64,000 bases of DNA. Source: Rotaria sp. Silwood1 (Eukaryota > Rotifera > Eurotatoria > Philodinida > Philodinidae). Below are positions 46,801 to 57,497 of the stretch, piece after piece. The translations under genes were made by a program, and so were the position numbers. The DNA is taken from positions 146,223 to 210,222 of the forward strand of contig CAJNOP010000350.1 of NCBI GenBank assembly GCA_905250075.1, read 5' to 3'. Under the pieces are notes generated by a model. The model searched no databases. It had not been told where the DNA came from and saw only the letters and a program-made list of their open reading frames with translations. Each line of letters opens with the position of its first letter. Position 1 is the first letter of the stretch.

Positions 46801-49800
46801 CCAAAATTCCACTTTTCTTTAAAAAATTTGGAACTTTATTGAAAAATGAAAATTCACCATTGATATCAAACAAACTACCTTCATCTTGAGGTAATATCTT
46901 ATCGATAATTTCTATTGCTTGATCTTTGATTTTACTATCTTGTCTAACAGTTAAATCATTAAATGTTACTTCGTATTGATTATGATCTGTTGACTCTTGA
47001 AGAAATACTAGAAATTCTTCTCGAATATGACCATTTTTTGATGTAAGTTTCTCATAAATTAAAGTATAAATTTTCATATGAATATCTCGATCAAGAATTG
47101 TTTCATCATACGATAAAGCTGCAAGTACATTAGCCAATGTAGAATCGTCCACTATCCATTCCCTTAATCGACATTGAATTTTGTCTTTATAAACAACTGT
47201 AAATGTATTATGTATTCCTTTCATAACTATAATTTCTTTACCATTTTGAATTGATGTCTTATAATGATTTAGATTATTATGAGATATTAAACGCACATCG
47301 CACCATTTTCCACATCCTTTTTCAATTCCATCATATGAAATTATCTTTTGAGAGATTTCGCTTTGGAAATTTACTAAGTCTTTTTTCGTAAAAGATTTAC
47401 TATTAATTTCATTTTCTCTTAACTTTGAGTAATCTATTAATTCAGTTATTTGAATTAATCTTTGCGATTTCTTAATAATATTTACAGCATTTTCTAAACT
47501 ATTACAATAAGAACTAAGAATATTATTCTTTTGCATTAATTGTTTACTAAGATCCGTATTCATATTCTGACAACGATGTTTTAGAAATGATTGAATAACT
47601 GTCAATGTTGATATTTCTTCACTAAGAATTTCAAGTGCTTTGTTAAATAATCGAATAGCTGCCTCTTTATAACCTATAGATTGTTTATTGGAACCAAAAA
47701 AATTTTCTTTACCTTTCAATGTTAACCAACCTTTTCCAGCAAATGCAGCTGCAGTATGTTTTGGATCAAGTTCTATAGCTAGATCAAAATGTTTCATCGC
47801 ATCATCATAATTTCTGCGTAGGGAAGACTCATTAATGACTAAGTCATTAGCAATGGCAATGTGACAATAAGGATTTTTAATAATACAATCATTTTCGTAA
47901 TTTTTTCGGATGTTTTTACTAAATTTTTCAAATCGTTCATAAAATATTTCATTATCAATTGGAGATATTTGATTATCTATTTCACGTAAAAACATAGCCC
48001 ATTGTTCTTCAATGCTGAGAAGTATATTAGACTCAAGAATAGACGGTGAAATTTTTGTCAATATTTTCTTCGCTTGACTTTTTACTTTTACATATAAACT
48101 ACTTTTATCTCTAATTTTTTGTCTTATTTCATTTAACAACAAACAAAACTTGGTAAAAAGTTCATCTTTTAAAGTAATTATTTTAAGTTCACGCTTTTGA
48201 AAATCATCTAAAATGTTTGTCTCAATGCTGTCTCGTAGTTCGGTGATTTTTTGTATGTTGAAATTTTCATAATGAGCTAAACTAGAAGCATTTATTATTC
48301 TTTGACCTGTACCACGTTTACCTTGTCGTGCAGTTCTACCAAATGCTTGTTCTTCAACACGTTTATTCGGTGGCATAAATGTAATAATAACATGAAGACC
48401 ACCATATTTTTTAATGTTATCTGTTTTTATATCATTACCTCGAGCTGCTAAATTCGTAGCTACAATAATTTCTCTCGGATATATTTTTTCAATATGTTTC
48501 TCTTGATTCATATTATTCATCGTATATAATTTTATCGTACCTGAACTGTATTCTCGTTGGAGTTTTTCTACTATTTGTGTACTATATTCGATTGTCTCAC
48601 ATATAACAAGTATTCCTCGTTCTTTTCTCGATTCATTAATTGCCGAACGACATATTTCATTAAGCCAATCAACTTCATTAGTTAATACGAGATCAGGTAA
48701 TGAAAGATACTGTTTTTGACGCATACTGGGAATAATACCCAGATTTACATTATATATATCGGCTAAGACTTGCTTAGCTTTTTCGGAACCAAGTGTTCCC
48801 GTAAGACCAAATAAATTCGAACCATATTTTATGAAAAATCCTTTATTCGATAGAAAATTCGTAGTAAAAGTTTCAGACGTCATTCTTAGATTATGTTTTA
48901 GTTGCAAAAATTGATGGAGACCATCACCCCAATGTGAAAAACTCTGAACAATACCTGTACTAGCGTAGTCTACTGGTTTAATTAAACCTTGATGTACGAC
49001 ATAGTGTACATTTTCCTGATAATTTAATGCAATCATAGCATTATCTATCCATTTACACATTTGTGTATCAACAAATTCTTCAAAACTTTTTGGTATAATA
49101 GTTAATCTATTAAGTAAATCTCTAATGTAATTTTCTATATCTTTTTTAATAAATGTTTCAACTTCAATATTTTCTGAAATTAATATTCCAATATGACTAA
49201 TATTCGAAATAGATTCTATGTAGATTTTTAAATCAGGAATTTTAATAATATTTCCTTGTTGTTCATCAATATATTCTAGAATGATTTTCTCTTGTTCAAA
49301 ACTAATTTTTCCATGAAATAAATAAATTTTGTTATTAATTTCAAGCATTCTATCTTGCAAATAAATAAGTCGATACCATATTGTGTAGTATATTAGTTGT
49401 AATTGATCTATTCCTGGAATGATAGTTGCAAGTCTTGCAATTTTTGAACTATCATCAATAAGCATACTATCTACTTCATCTACTATAGCAACTTCAAATT
49501 TTCTATTTCCCAATGTATTAAGTTGACTATATTCTGTTCTTAGAGTATCAAATTGAAATTGTGCTACTTCACCATAAACTATTTCACTCTTATAACAAGA
49601 TTTAGGACCTGTCCAATAAATTGTTTTATCACTATTATCACTACATTGTAGATTAAACATGTTGTAGAAATTTTCCTTTTCTTTTGCATCTCTTTCTGCG
49701 AGTACAGGTGAACTAGTAATAACATCAACTTTATTTCCTTTTAATGCATGTATTACTGCTAATACAGCTATAATTGTTGATTTACCTTCACCAGTTCCTA

Positions 49801-52800
49801 CTTGTAATAGCATTCCTTTGTCGGTATTTGCTTTTAAAAGAATTATACAACTTAAAATTTGAGCATCAGTCAAATGAAAACCACTGTCTAAGAGATAAGC
49901 TCGTTTTATTATGGCTAAAGTTTCTACAATAAAATCGTCTGTAATTTTACACGAAGAGACATTATTTTTTATTGTTTTTGCCCATTCTTGAATTTCATCT
50001 TTAGTCCATTCAGAGATATAGACTTGTCTTCTCTTTTTCAATTTTTCATCAATTCTATAACCCATAGTTTGATTGACAATTTTAGAAATTAAATTAGTAC
50101 TCTTGATATTATTTATTAAATCTACTAATTTTATCAAGTTTTTATTTTGAGAATTAGTTTTTTCAAATTCTTCTATTAATTCTGTTACATTTCTTAATTG
50201 ACCTATATCGCGAAATTTAGCTTCAACTGCAATTATATTTATCAATCGTTGCCAATTCTGTGCTGATTCTTTGAGAGCTTCTGATATCTTTTCTAGATTT
50301 TCTACTGTTGGAATTACACTATATTGCGATAGTATTTCTAGGACATAAAGAAAATTTATTTCTTTGATTCGTTTCTCTTCATTATTCAGAGCGATAAGAT
50401 TTTTAAAAATCATATTCAATTGTTCAAAAGACCATTGACTATCTAATAAATTACTAAGAATCAAAGTTAATTTTCTATGATCAACATTTACGATTTGATT
50501 ATTCAAAGATTGCAGTTCAAATGATCTTTTCAATGTTGAAATATTTTTATATTGAACATTTATATCGAATATCTTAATTTTATTTTCTTCGACAAAATCT
50601 AAAAACTCTTCAAATTCTCTTAAATCGTCTATTATATGTATTGTATTCAGAAGTTTTTTACTTATATCAAAACTAAATTTTATAATCATTTTACGTACTA
50701 AATTATCGATATATTTTTTATTTATTTCTTTATTTGATAAACGTTCAAAAATTAGATCTTTGAAAAATTTTTTGAGAATATCCTCGTATGGATTTGAACT
50801 ATTCGATAGGATATTATAAATACTTTCAAAATCAATGTTCTTTAAAATTCTTATAAGTTCATTACATTGATTAAATGAAATCATATTATTTAACTGAATT
50901 CGATGTAATAATTTAAGTAATATATCACTTTGATCTTGTTGAAATCCAGTATATTCTTCAATTTCAAGCCAAGTTTTATAAAAATCAAATTGTTCTATTT
51001 GATTTAATGTAAATCTTTCTAACAAATCAAAAATTAACAATTCTCTATTCCATTGATTTTGTGGTTTATTATAAATTTTGTTAAAATCTATATATTTTAT
51101 TGTACTAATCGTTTCAAATAAATCTAAATCCATGACTACCTTAACCCTTGTATGAAATTCCAGATTGATCATGATGTTATTGCACCATTCTTCAAATATC
51201 TTAGACTTATCATTCCTGTCATATGCTACTCTTAGACCTCTAAAGGACCAACTTCTTATTCTGTCATTATCGTTTGAAAGATATTTTTCTAAAGTCTCGT
51301 TCTTTGATATACCCATAACTTCAGATATCAGAGCAATACATGTCAGTAATTCAACTTCAACATTTAGAAATTTATTACTATCTAATAAATCTACTAAACT
51401 ATCTAAGATTTTCGATAAATTATTTGTTTGATACTGTTTCATTTTAATAACTTCTTGATAGGTCATGAGAATATTTTTGTTTATATTTTCAAATAAAATT
51501 GCCTTTTCTAATCTATTAACAATCGATAGTTGTGAAGAATATGTCGGATTATGTTTTAAGATCAATACAAATATATGAAACAATTCTTGTTCTAACTTCA
51601 TGCAAATATCATAGTCATTATTAGTAATTTGAATGGAAAGCAATTTTGACATCGATAGATCAGATAATTTATAATCTTGATTAAACTCATGTCGAATATT
51701 TTCTAGAAATTCACTAAAATCTTTTAGGTCAATATTATCTATACTAACAATACGTGAAAATAAATTTAAATGATGTTGAAATTTTTCTGGAATCGGTTGT
51801 TTTTTAGCAATCAATTTTAATACATCATTTTGAGTAACAATACAAGATATGATTTTATTTGAAACTATTTTTCCTGCTCTAATTGTTTCAATTATTAAAT
51901 CTCTGCATAATGATCTCATTTCTTTCGAGTTCGTACTATTCATTAAAAAAATAATACTATATAATAATGTATCCGTTATTTTGTCTTTATTAGAACATTC
52001 AAGTAAAATTTTCAATACTTTTTCATTTAGTTCTGAGGAATTATTAATAATATTGTTCAATTGATCAAAGTTTTGTTGAAATAATTTCGGTTTAGAAAAT
52101 TTTGCTAACGCTTCAAGTAATTCATCATTCGATTTATACTTTAATCTTAACAATTTCATTTTGCATTGTTGACTATTATCTAATTTCGATATATTTAATA
52201 GTACATTAATATCATTTTTCATAGTTTCATCACAAATAGTATTTCCTGCTAGATCTAATAATATATCTGTACTTTTCTGATTAAGTTTAACTTTGTGAAA
52301 TGTCACAAGTATTTTCAATCCATTAAGACTTGCACGAATCACATTTTGATTATTTCCTTTTAATATATGGATCAAAACTGATTGAATACGTGAAACTAAG
52401 CTAATATCATTAGTTGAAAATCGTGTAAAAAATGTAAAAAGAGAACTTAAAAAATTTTTTTTAAAATAATCTTTGTTTTGAATCAATGAAAAAATAACAG
52501 ATAAATACTGTTCAATAATCAATGAATTTTCTAAAACTAAAATTTTATCTAAAATTTTTGTGAGTATATTTTCTGATAAATATTGACCTTTTAGTGCAAG
52601 AAGTACAAAAATCGATAATACTTGATCTGAAATCAATGTATTTTCTAATGCTTTCTCTAATTTAGATAAAAGTTTAGTTGGAATATTTTGATTATTTTTA
52701 ACTAAATTTTGAAATATATCAATTAACTGACAATTAATTTGTCGAGGATTGAATCTTTCTACTAATTTATTAATTAAATTATCAGGTATCGATTGTTCAT

Positions 52801-54841
52801 TTTTACAAGTATTCAACAAAATTCCGAAAATTTTTTCATCGAATACAAATTGACTACTCATTATTTTATCTAATATTTTAAATCCGTTAAGTGTTATTTT
52901 TTGATTTTGTTCTGTCATTTCGTATAGATAAGACATAGCATCATTCCTGTCTAATGAAAAAGAATTAATAATACTAATAGCCCTTTCTAATTCTAATATA
53001 TAAAAAAATTCATCAGATATGTCTTGATTATCATTGGCTATATCTAACAGTTCAAATGATTCTTTTCTTAATTGATCATCGTTCGATAAATAAAGATTAT
53101 CAGTGAGATGACGCAAAAATTTTTCATTAATAAGTTGTCGATTTTTAATTACATTACTCAATACTTTTGTAGCTTCATGAGAAATTTCAGGTATATCAAT
53201 CGCATTTTCTAATGCTAAAATTGTATCTTGTGGAATCGAATATTTATTTGCTGAATAGTTATAAAGTATCTTAATTGCTACAACTTGATTACAACTTTCA
53301 AACGATAAAATATGATTAAATATTACAAACATATGATCATCGAATAGATTATGTTTAGATACATTAAGCAAAACAGATAAGATATTGTTATTTACTGTAT
53401 CAGCAAAGGTTTCTTCATCTAACTGTAAATCATCAAATACATAAATTTTTGGTAAACATTCCATATGACTTTTCATAATAGACCCTTCGTTGGATGATAA
53501 TTTCACTAGACCTCTAGTATATGCAACAGTTGAATAGACGATAACATCATTTATTTTATTCTCTATGTGTTCTTTCAGTTCAATTAAAACGTCATTTCCA
53601 AGTTCATGAGTTTCTGAAGCTAAATATAGTGCTTTTGCTGATAAAATACATGTCTGCTTATCATTACTATTTAGTGCTTTTGTAAGATGCTCAAGAGTTC
53701 GATTATTAATCATTAAATTGTTCTTTAAAGTATTTACAAAGATTTCAGCTGCTAAAGATGAAATTGATTGACAATCTACATTATCGCTTGACATTTTTTC
53801 GCATGTAATACCAGCTCCTTCGTTCACTATTATCCAATCAACTAATAATTTAGTTGACAACTTATCTACATTAGGTATGATCTGTCTCTGAGAAACAATA
53901 TCTAATGCTATAATTGCAAGACTATTAAGTTTATTATCATCTTTGTCAATATTTTTAATTAGAGTTTGAATAATAAAATCTGGTAAATGTCGATTTTTAA
54001 CGGCAGTCAGTATTATTGATCGTAATGCTTCGAGTTTTAATTCAAAATTATAAGGCAAATTATTTAATACATGAGCAAATATTTGTAATTGACTCTCATT
54101 CAAAGCTTTACTAGAACTATGTTCAAGATAATTATTAATTATCATACAAATATGTAGTTTTGTCTGTTCACTTAAATAAATGTTCTCTAATAAACCAATT
54201 ATTCTGCAGATAATATTTTCATTAAATAATTCTTGACATCTTGTCTCATCTGTACTCTGTTGATAGATATATGATATTGAATCTTCTACAATAATATTTT
54301 TCTCTATATGTTCTAAACAAGTTGTAAAAAATTTCTTATAATCAATATTATCACGATCTGCTAAAGTACCTAATATTTTTACAATAATTTTTTTAAAGTC
54401 AATATCATCATCATCAGTTTGATGATGTTGAATTTGTTTCAAACGTTCATCGTTCAATACAGTCTTATTTCTGGACGAACAAATATATATAGTTGAAATT
54501 GCGTGTAATCTTATTTTCTGTATTTCAGATGTAATCGCTTCTGCAATCCGTTCATGATTTGTAATCGATTCATCGTAGATTTTATGTGCTAAATTTATAA
54601 AAACATCAGGTTCATTTGTAAGAGTTAATTTAGATTTCTTTTCATTACTTTTAGAGTGATCATTTTTTCTGCTTTGATTTGTCATTAGAATTTCTCTTGC
54701 GATTTTCTCCTTTTCCATAGTTTCACCTAAAATTTTTTTTTCCAAACGATCGATAGTATCTACGCAATTCATTAGGAGATCAATAACATTATTCTGTAAT
54801 ATCTGTCTTTTAGAAATTTCATAAAATATGTAAGCAATCAT
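43835..54841 (-). CDS. Giant SecA-motor protein (about 3,670 aa in one open frame)
   Basis: Residues 1-1590 are mostly helical repeats of ARM/HEAT type. Residues about 1590-2290 hold a full SecA-type DEAD/H ATPase: Walker A GTGEGKST (about 1681), SSPVLAERDAKE, YGEVAQFQFDTLRTEY, Walker B VAIVDEVDSMLID (about 1788), GLTGTLGS (about 2012), IIVATNLAARGNDIKT and FGRTARQGKRGTGQR (about 2165), each close to bacterial SecA. A TPR-like stretch (AMKHFDLAIELDPKHTAAAF, about 2350) follows, then long helices and a hydrophobic segment near 3040-3070 (GGLLIASGFGATLGM, LVTEGGADLFIAYR) that recalls, from memory, latrotoxin-type C-terminal domains. The last 150 residues faintly resemble an OTU-like fold, without evident active-site residues. 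SecA drives protein export in bacteria; animals lack SecYEG-type SecA export, so the role here is unknown. The frame stays open upstream to 55063, without an ATG before 54841, so the true start is probably upstream. Intronless over 11 kb and rare in animals: horizontal acquisition is plausible. Confidence 0.9.
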   Translation of the reverse strand: MIAYIFYEISKRQILQNNVIDLLMNCVDTIDRLEKKILGETMEKEKIAREILMTNQSRKNDHSKSNEKKSKLTLTNEPDVFINLAHKIYDESITNHERIAEAITSEIQKIRLHAISTIYICSSRNKTVLNDERLKQIQHHQTDDDDIDFKKIIVKILGTLADRDNIDYKKFFTTCLEHIEKNIIVEDSISYIYQQSTDETRCQELFNENIICRIIGLLENIYLSEQTKLHICMIINNYLEHSSSKALNESQLQIFAHVLNNLPYNFELKLEALRSIILTAVKNRHLPDFIIQTLIKNIDKDDNKLNSLAIIALDIVSQRQIIPNVDKLSTKLLVDWIIVNEGAGITCEKMSSDNVDCQSISSLAAEIFVNTLKNNLMINNRTLEHLTKALNSNDKQTCILSAKALYLASETHELGNDVLIELKEHIENKINDVIVYSTVAYTRGLVKLSSNEGSIMKSHMECLPKIYVFDDLQLDEETFADTVNNNILSVLLNVSKHNLFDDHMFVIFNHILSFESCNQVVAIKILYNYSANKYSIPQDTILALENAIDIPEISHEATKVLSNVIKNRQLINEKFLRHLTDNLYLSNDDQLRKESFELLDIANDNQDISDEFFYILELERAISIINSFSLDRNDAMSYLYEMTEQNQKITLNGFKILDKIMSSQFVFDEKIFGILLNTCKNEQSIPDNLINKLVERFNPRQINCQLIDIFQNLVKNNQNIPTKLLSKLEKALENTLISDQVLSIFVLLALKGQYLSENILTKILDKILVLENSLIIEQYLSVIFSLIQNKDYFKKNFLSSLFTFFTRFSTNDISLVSRIQSVLIHILKGNNQNVIRASLNGLKILVTFHKVKLNQKSTDILLDLAGNTICDETMKNDINVLLNISKLDNSQQCKMKLLRLKYKSNDELLEALAKFSKPKLFQQNFDQLNNIINNSSELNEKVLKILLECSNKDKITDTLLYSIIFLMNSTNSKEMRSLCRDLIIETIRAGKIVSNKIISCIVTQNDVLKLIAKKQPIPEKFQHHLNLFSRIVSIDNIDLKDFSEFLENIRHEFNQDYKLSDLSMSKLLSIQITNNDYDICMKLEQELFHIFVLILKHNPTYSSQLSIVNRLEKAILFENINKNILMTYQEVIKMKQYQTNNLSKILDSLVDLLDSNKFLNVEVELLTCIALISEVMGISKNETLEKYLSNDNDRIRSWSFRGLRVAYDRNDKSKIFEEWCNNIMINLEFHTRVKVVMDLDLFETISTIKYIDFNKIYNKPQNQWNRELLIFDLLERFTLNQIEQFDFYKTWLEIEEYTGFQQDQSDILLKLLHRIQLNNMISFNQCNELIRILKNIDFESIYNILSNSSNPYEDILKKFFKDLIFERLSNKEINKKYIDNLVRKMIIKFSFDISKKLLNTIHIIDDLREFEEFLDFVEENKIKIFDINVQYKNISTLKRSFELQSLNNQIVNVDHRKLTLILSNLLDSQWSFEQLNMIFKNLIALNNEEKRIKEINFLYVLEILSQYSVIPTVENLEKISEALKESAQNWQRLINIIAVEAKFRDIGQLRNVTELIEEFEKTNSQNKNLIKLVDLINNIKSTNLISKIVNQTMGYRIDEKLKKRRQVYISEWTKDEIQEWAKTIKNNVSSCKITDDFIVETLAIIKRAYLLDSGFHLTDAQILSCIILLKANTDKGMLLQVGTGEGKSTIIAVLAVIHALKGNKVDVITSSPVLAERDAKEKENFYNMFNLQCSDNSDKTIYWTGPKSCYKSEIVYGEVAQFQFDTLRTEYSQLNTLGNRKFEVAIVDEVDSMLIDDSSKIARLATIIPGIDQLQLIYYTIWYRLIYLQDRMLEINNKIYLFHGKISFEQEKIILEYIDEQQGNIIKIPDLKIYIESISNISHIGILISENIEVETFIKKDIENYIRDLLNRLTIIPKSFEEFVDTQMCKWIDNAMIALNYQENVHYVVHQGLIKPVDYASTGIVQSFSHWGDGLHQFLQLKHNLRMTSETFTTNFLSNKGFFIKYGSNLFGLTGTLGSEKAKQVLADIYNVNLGIIPSMRQKQYLSLPDLVLTNEVDWLNEICRSAINESRKERGILVICETIEYSTQIVEKLQREYSSGTIKLYTMNNMNQEKHIEKIYPREIIVATNLAARGNDIKTDNIKKYGGLHVIITFMPPNKRVEEQAFGRTARQGKRGTGQRIINASSLAHYENFNIQKITELRDSIETNILDDFQKRELKIITLKDELFTKFCLLLNEIRQKIRDKSSLYVKVKSQAKKILTKISPSILESNILLSIEEQWAMFLREIDNQISPIDNEIFYERFEKFSKNIRKNYENDCIIKNPYCHIAIANDLVINESSLRRNYDDAMKHFDLAIELDPKHTAAAFAGKGWLTLKGKENFFGSNKQSIGYKEAAIRLFNKALEILSEEISTLTVIQSFLKHRCQNMNTDLSKQLMQKNNILSSYCNSLENAVNIIKKSQRLIQITELIDYSKLRENEINSKSFTKKDLVNFQSEISQKIISYDGIEKGCGKWCDVRLISHNNLNHYKTSIQNGKEIIVMKGIHNTFTVVYKDKIQCRLREWIVDDSTLANVLAALSYDETILDRDIHMKIYTLIYEKLTSKNGHIREEFLVFLQESTDHNQYEVTFNDLTVRQDSKIKDQAIEIIDKILPQDEGSLFDINGEFSFFNKVPNFLKKSGILEHDYEHINITMQQVKADKLREYLNPNIEVKDLTKEEALTQLKEKNFFFNRYLLPQACFVDLYRINLEIISENNNKLENMADLKATVAIKRIEERIDQNERFNLSFISANKTAKILEKVLYRSNITVEFIDLGVESVREKLRTIVSRSLTLELTNTKETLLEVIRSLTTEQIQLYNRVKEQSIIEVVNRITAEKKILEISNTFATIKLIDINKSIVENVLNICSNANFNITFINIKNSCLLIGLKDELINVKIDMLRKNAAKTIIEQIRKHKLEFSLVFSQLTCNQVKQIIELAPIEQENIEVQQFRTLSELFMSQLRPNVELAEFSGRGIEYLIEINEKKFIPWTSIAIICSLASVQMAVGGLLIASGFGATLGMSLVTEGGADLFIAYRVYSTRQFSWSDFAKQKAVSLIISIASIGLSPLKDAAKGAQNLVVGVGEEVLEQAGTRVITNGRSVYQTLNVARKNLNSLAVKLIAVTIQKNIIRECLSKSMDVSSHFLLNQWKPKVSESIQREVYTKFCGSILKTIVNKMYTLDLFTKKTYFKEKLHKILFEIINPEDNVWSNEFDVLADVLCKRILSSMSITRSFANIGNIILCNLRQFREIIFIVDRVYNQLLKKLSNIDQETLTMRHILQRYCEVDGNDVTNIINILQEQNIINQNEEFNEENFSEEIIRTHLNQFNESKEKIVNVLKFLYSNISNIDNLNEIMKLVSDIITEQIFRITESQLILPLNSCATGNLTNIFSETVERYLVVDEKQNSLSQNREENSRTYNTIREQIGQNAKDYTIAYSQCEMIHYTKQRDEINSQKFDEKISDYITGVKMNLPANISDILTLAEKHGLELKLVDDPSYEPTHEDKTKCTSIVLYNKRDRDNQENVKVGYFELMSNDTNEYNISNTNNDSAYTVIQQILKRKGICITIEALRHDRAKIIEDNPHQFSIALRAQEWIENHYPQEMNDLLIIRSDKSSRLSNNENLIVVCSLRSNSLDLS

Positions 54842-54939
54842 TCGATCTGTCAGTAGTACTTTAATGCAATTGTCACAAAACCACTTTTTTTCTGGTCCTA
54901 GAAATTTTGACGAGAAGTATTCATCTTTATCTTGCTTTT

Positions 54940-55797
54940 TTAATGCTTGGACACTTTTGACTCTTTTATAGAGATATGCAACTTCTCGATAGGTTGTTCG
55001 AAAAGGAGATCCATCAGATCCATCTTCGTCCGATATAATTGGATAATTTTCTCTATTATAAAACTAACTTTTGCTTTCTTATTTGAATTCTTAAAAACAT
55101 CAATCGATTTTAATCTACCAGCTGATTCTTCTGACTGATTACTTTTGTATTTAATTTTAACTGTATGCTGACTTTTCGTAATTGCTATTTGTGGTGTTTT
55201 TTTATTATAATTTATTAATGCTTGATTTTTCTTATGACTTATTTGTCGATAGTTTCTATGACTTAAAAAATTTCGTATTTGTCTTTGCTCATACAAAAAG
55301 CTTATTGCATCAATATTGAGATTATTTTCGGTTCCTTCTATGACACTACTGATTTTATCGGCTAAATTTTCATCTACAAATTTCGCAGGATCGTTAACAA
55401 ACGAATTTTTAATCTGATAACCGATAGCCCATATCATCTCGGATTTTATATTACATGAATGATTTTTCTGTAAGACTGTTAGAAGTTTTCCAACTTCAAC
55501 ATCAAGATGCCCTTTCTTAATAGCATATTTCATGGCTTGAGCAAGATTTAGTTTGATATCGTCATCAATATTCTCAGCTATCAAGTCTTGATAAATTTGG
55601 TCCCATTTATCTTCTGGAAGGCCATGTTTACGTGTGATATACTTTATTGAAGTGGACACTCGTAAATGAAATGCATTATCTATTTGATAACCTTCATAAA
55701 GCCTGCTGATAATCCGTTCTCTATTAAAGCTCTTAGATTGCTTGCAAAACTGTATGGCTTTGTGTTGGATTCTTTCCGTAGACATACTCTCATCCAT
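54940..55797 (-). CDS. Probable 5' portion of the giant SecA-motor gene (helical-repeat N-terminus)
   Basis: An open frame from the ATG at 55797 (MDESMSTERIQHKAIQFCKQ) to a stop at 54940 encodes 285 residues of helical-repeat type (LAQAMKYAIKKGHLDVEVGK, SEMIWAIGYQI). Its style, strand and spacing match the N-terminus of the SecA-motor protein. The two frames overlap between 54940 and 55063, where the frame of the big protein reads sensibly (SDEDGSDGSPFRTTYREVAY, then EKKWFCDNCIKVLL). I infer one gene with a short intron just upstream (an acceptor such as GTTAG near 55064 is available) or a frame lesion. A separate small gene is possible but less likely. Confidence 0.6.
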   Translation of the reverse strand: MDESMSTERIQHKAIQFCKQSKSFNRERIISRLYEGYQIDNAFHLRVSTSIKYITRKHGLPEDKWDQIYQDLIAENIDDDIKLNLAQAMKYAIKKGHLDVEVGKLLTVLQKNHSCNIKSEMIWAIGYQIKNSFVNDPAKFVDENLADKISSVIEGTENNLNIDAISFLYEQRQIRNFLSHRNYRQISHKKNQALINYNKKTPQIAITKSQHTVKIKYKSNQSEESAGRLKSIDVFKNSNKKAKVSFIIEKIIQLYRTKMDLMDLLFEQPIEKLHISIKESKVSKH

Positions 55798-55851
55798 CCG
55801 GTTTTTAAGAAGAGTTAGAAAAAAGGGCAATAAAATAACATCAAAATACAA

Positions 55852-57131
55852 TAGGCAAAAAAAAACGCAACACTATTATTTCAACGTAATGTAACTTTAC
55901 TTGCCGCAAGTAAAATTAATAGATCTGAATTATTTCGATAATTTGGCAGTGTAATTCAACTTTTGTAATAAGATAATAGTAAATTGTAAAGCGCCGTCTG
56001 AAATATAAAATTTAACCAAATAAATCTAGATAAAAAAAATCAAAAGCTAATTTATATCAACTGAAAGATTTATAAAAAATAGAGGGCGAAGGTTGTTAAA
56101 CAATCAAATCGATTCCTCTTGAAAATGAGTTTTCTCTCTTTCTAACAGTGGTCAGAGTGTGGGTACGTGCATTTAAGTTTTGATGACATTTACATCCATA
56201 AAGTTGTTCCTGAAAGATATTTGATAAATCTGTTGAAAAACTGTCCTTAAGAAAAGCTTTGTTGTACAATTGTCGTTAAAAATTCACTATTATCATATTC
56301 TTTTTTCGACGAATTCTTCATTCTGTAAATCTTCAAGATTATAGACTACATAAAATCAAAACATGTCTAGCTGTTGACATTGACAAAGAGTCGTAAATCA
56401 TTAAAAGCTCATTAAGGGTAATTTAAACGTTTATCACCGAGTTTTTTGTCTTCATTCTCCATGATCTAGACTAATTTATTACATCTTAGTTTTAAGACGG
56501 GGACACTGAACGTTTACAACGAAAAATTTCTTTTATATATAAGCTTTCAAACAGATGCAGAAAATGGCAAAACAAAATTTTCCAAATGTCTTGTGATAAA
56601 AATTACAAATAACCCCGAAGTTTAGTGTTTCAAGGAATTTAAGTTAAGTTTTTAAGAATGCGTCTCAAGTCGTAAACAATTCAGTCTTAAGTTTCTAGAA
56701 ATACTATTCTCATCCTGTCAAATAAATTGTGCTAAAAACTCACACTGTTTCTTCGATGGATAAACTTGTTTTCAAGTTGCTGAAAAAATGCGAAAAACAA
56801 CGCAATAATGTTGCACTAACCTTGCTTATATAAACGATATAAAGATTTAACCACTACTAGCATATTACTGTAGCTTACTGCGAAAATAAAAAACATTTGT
56901 TATCAGCTTACATACTAATTCTTACGAAAAAAGAAACAAGATATAAGATGGAAATAAAACCGACGCTTCATTGCTGAGATTGCATTTTATATGGAGAGTC
57001 TTTTTTTCCTTTTTCAAATAATGTAATCGGAGCTACCATCTGTCGTCTATAAACACAAAGCATGCTCTCTTCTAATATTACCCATTGATAAATTCATTGA
57101 CGTCAATAAATTTAGTGAAGTTCAGGGTATT
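55852..57131. other. No gene recognised; likely promoter side of the SecA-motor gene
   Basis: AT-rich sequence. A single GTGTGGGTACGTGC patch at 56157 is the only telomere-like trace. No conserved frames. Confidence 0.5.
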
Positions 57132-57201
57132 CTGGATGTGGAAGTGAGTGAGTGTGTTAAAAACACACATCAGCATCCATACTTGCATTCACATCCAAAC
57201 C
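57132..57201. repeat. Telomere-like foldback, degenerate
   Basis: TCTGGATGTGGAAGTGAGTG on the left, GTGTGTTAAAAACACACA-type centre and CATTCACATCCA on the right. Confidence 0.65.
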
Positions 57202-57338
57202 CCGAGCGCGATTTATCGAAATACAAATACTAGGACCAATCTAAGTTTGCTTTTCTTTCAAATAGACGAATGTCAGTTTCAAAAAAGAAGGCAGGTGGGT
57301 AGTTTTTTAATAACTAATTAGTCACTACAACTACCAAG

Positions 57339-57383
57339 AGTGGGCGTAGATGTGATTGATGAAAGTATGCACACCCACACCCA
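57339..57383. repeat. Telomere-like foldback, very short and degenerate
   Basis: AGTGGGCGTAGATGTG, short spacer, then CACACCCACACCC. Confidence 0.6.
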
Positions 57384-57497
57384 AATACCTAGATCGACTC
57401 TAGTTGTCGAAGAACTGAGGAATGATGATGAATAGAATCAGATAGAAACGAAAGAATCGTGGAAAAAAAACATTCATAAAATCATCAACCTAGACCT

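Noticed and set aside
43835-54841. Bacterial contamination as source of the SecA-type gene
   Set aside because: The gene lies on the same contig as intron-containing animal genes and telomere-like cassettes, with matching base composition, and is fused to long eukaryote-style helical repeats.
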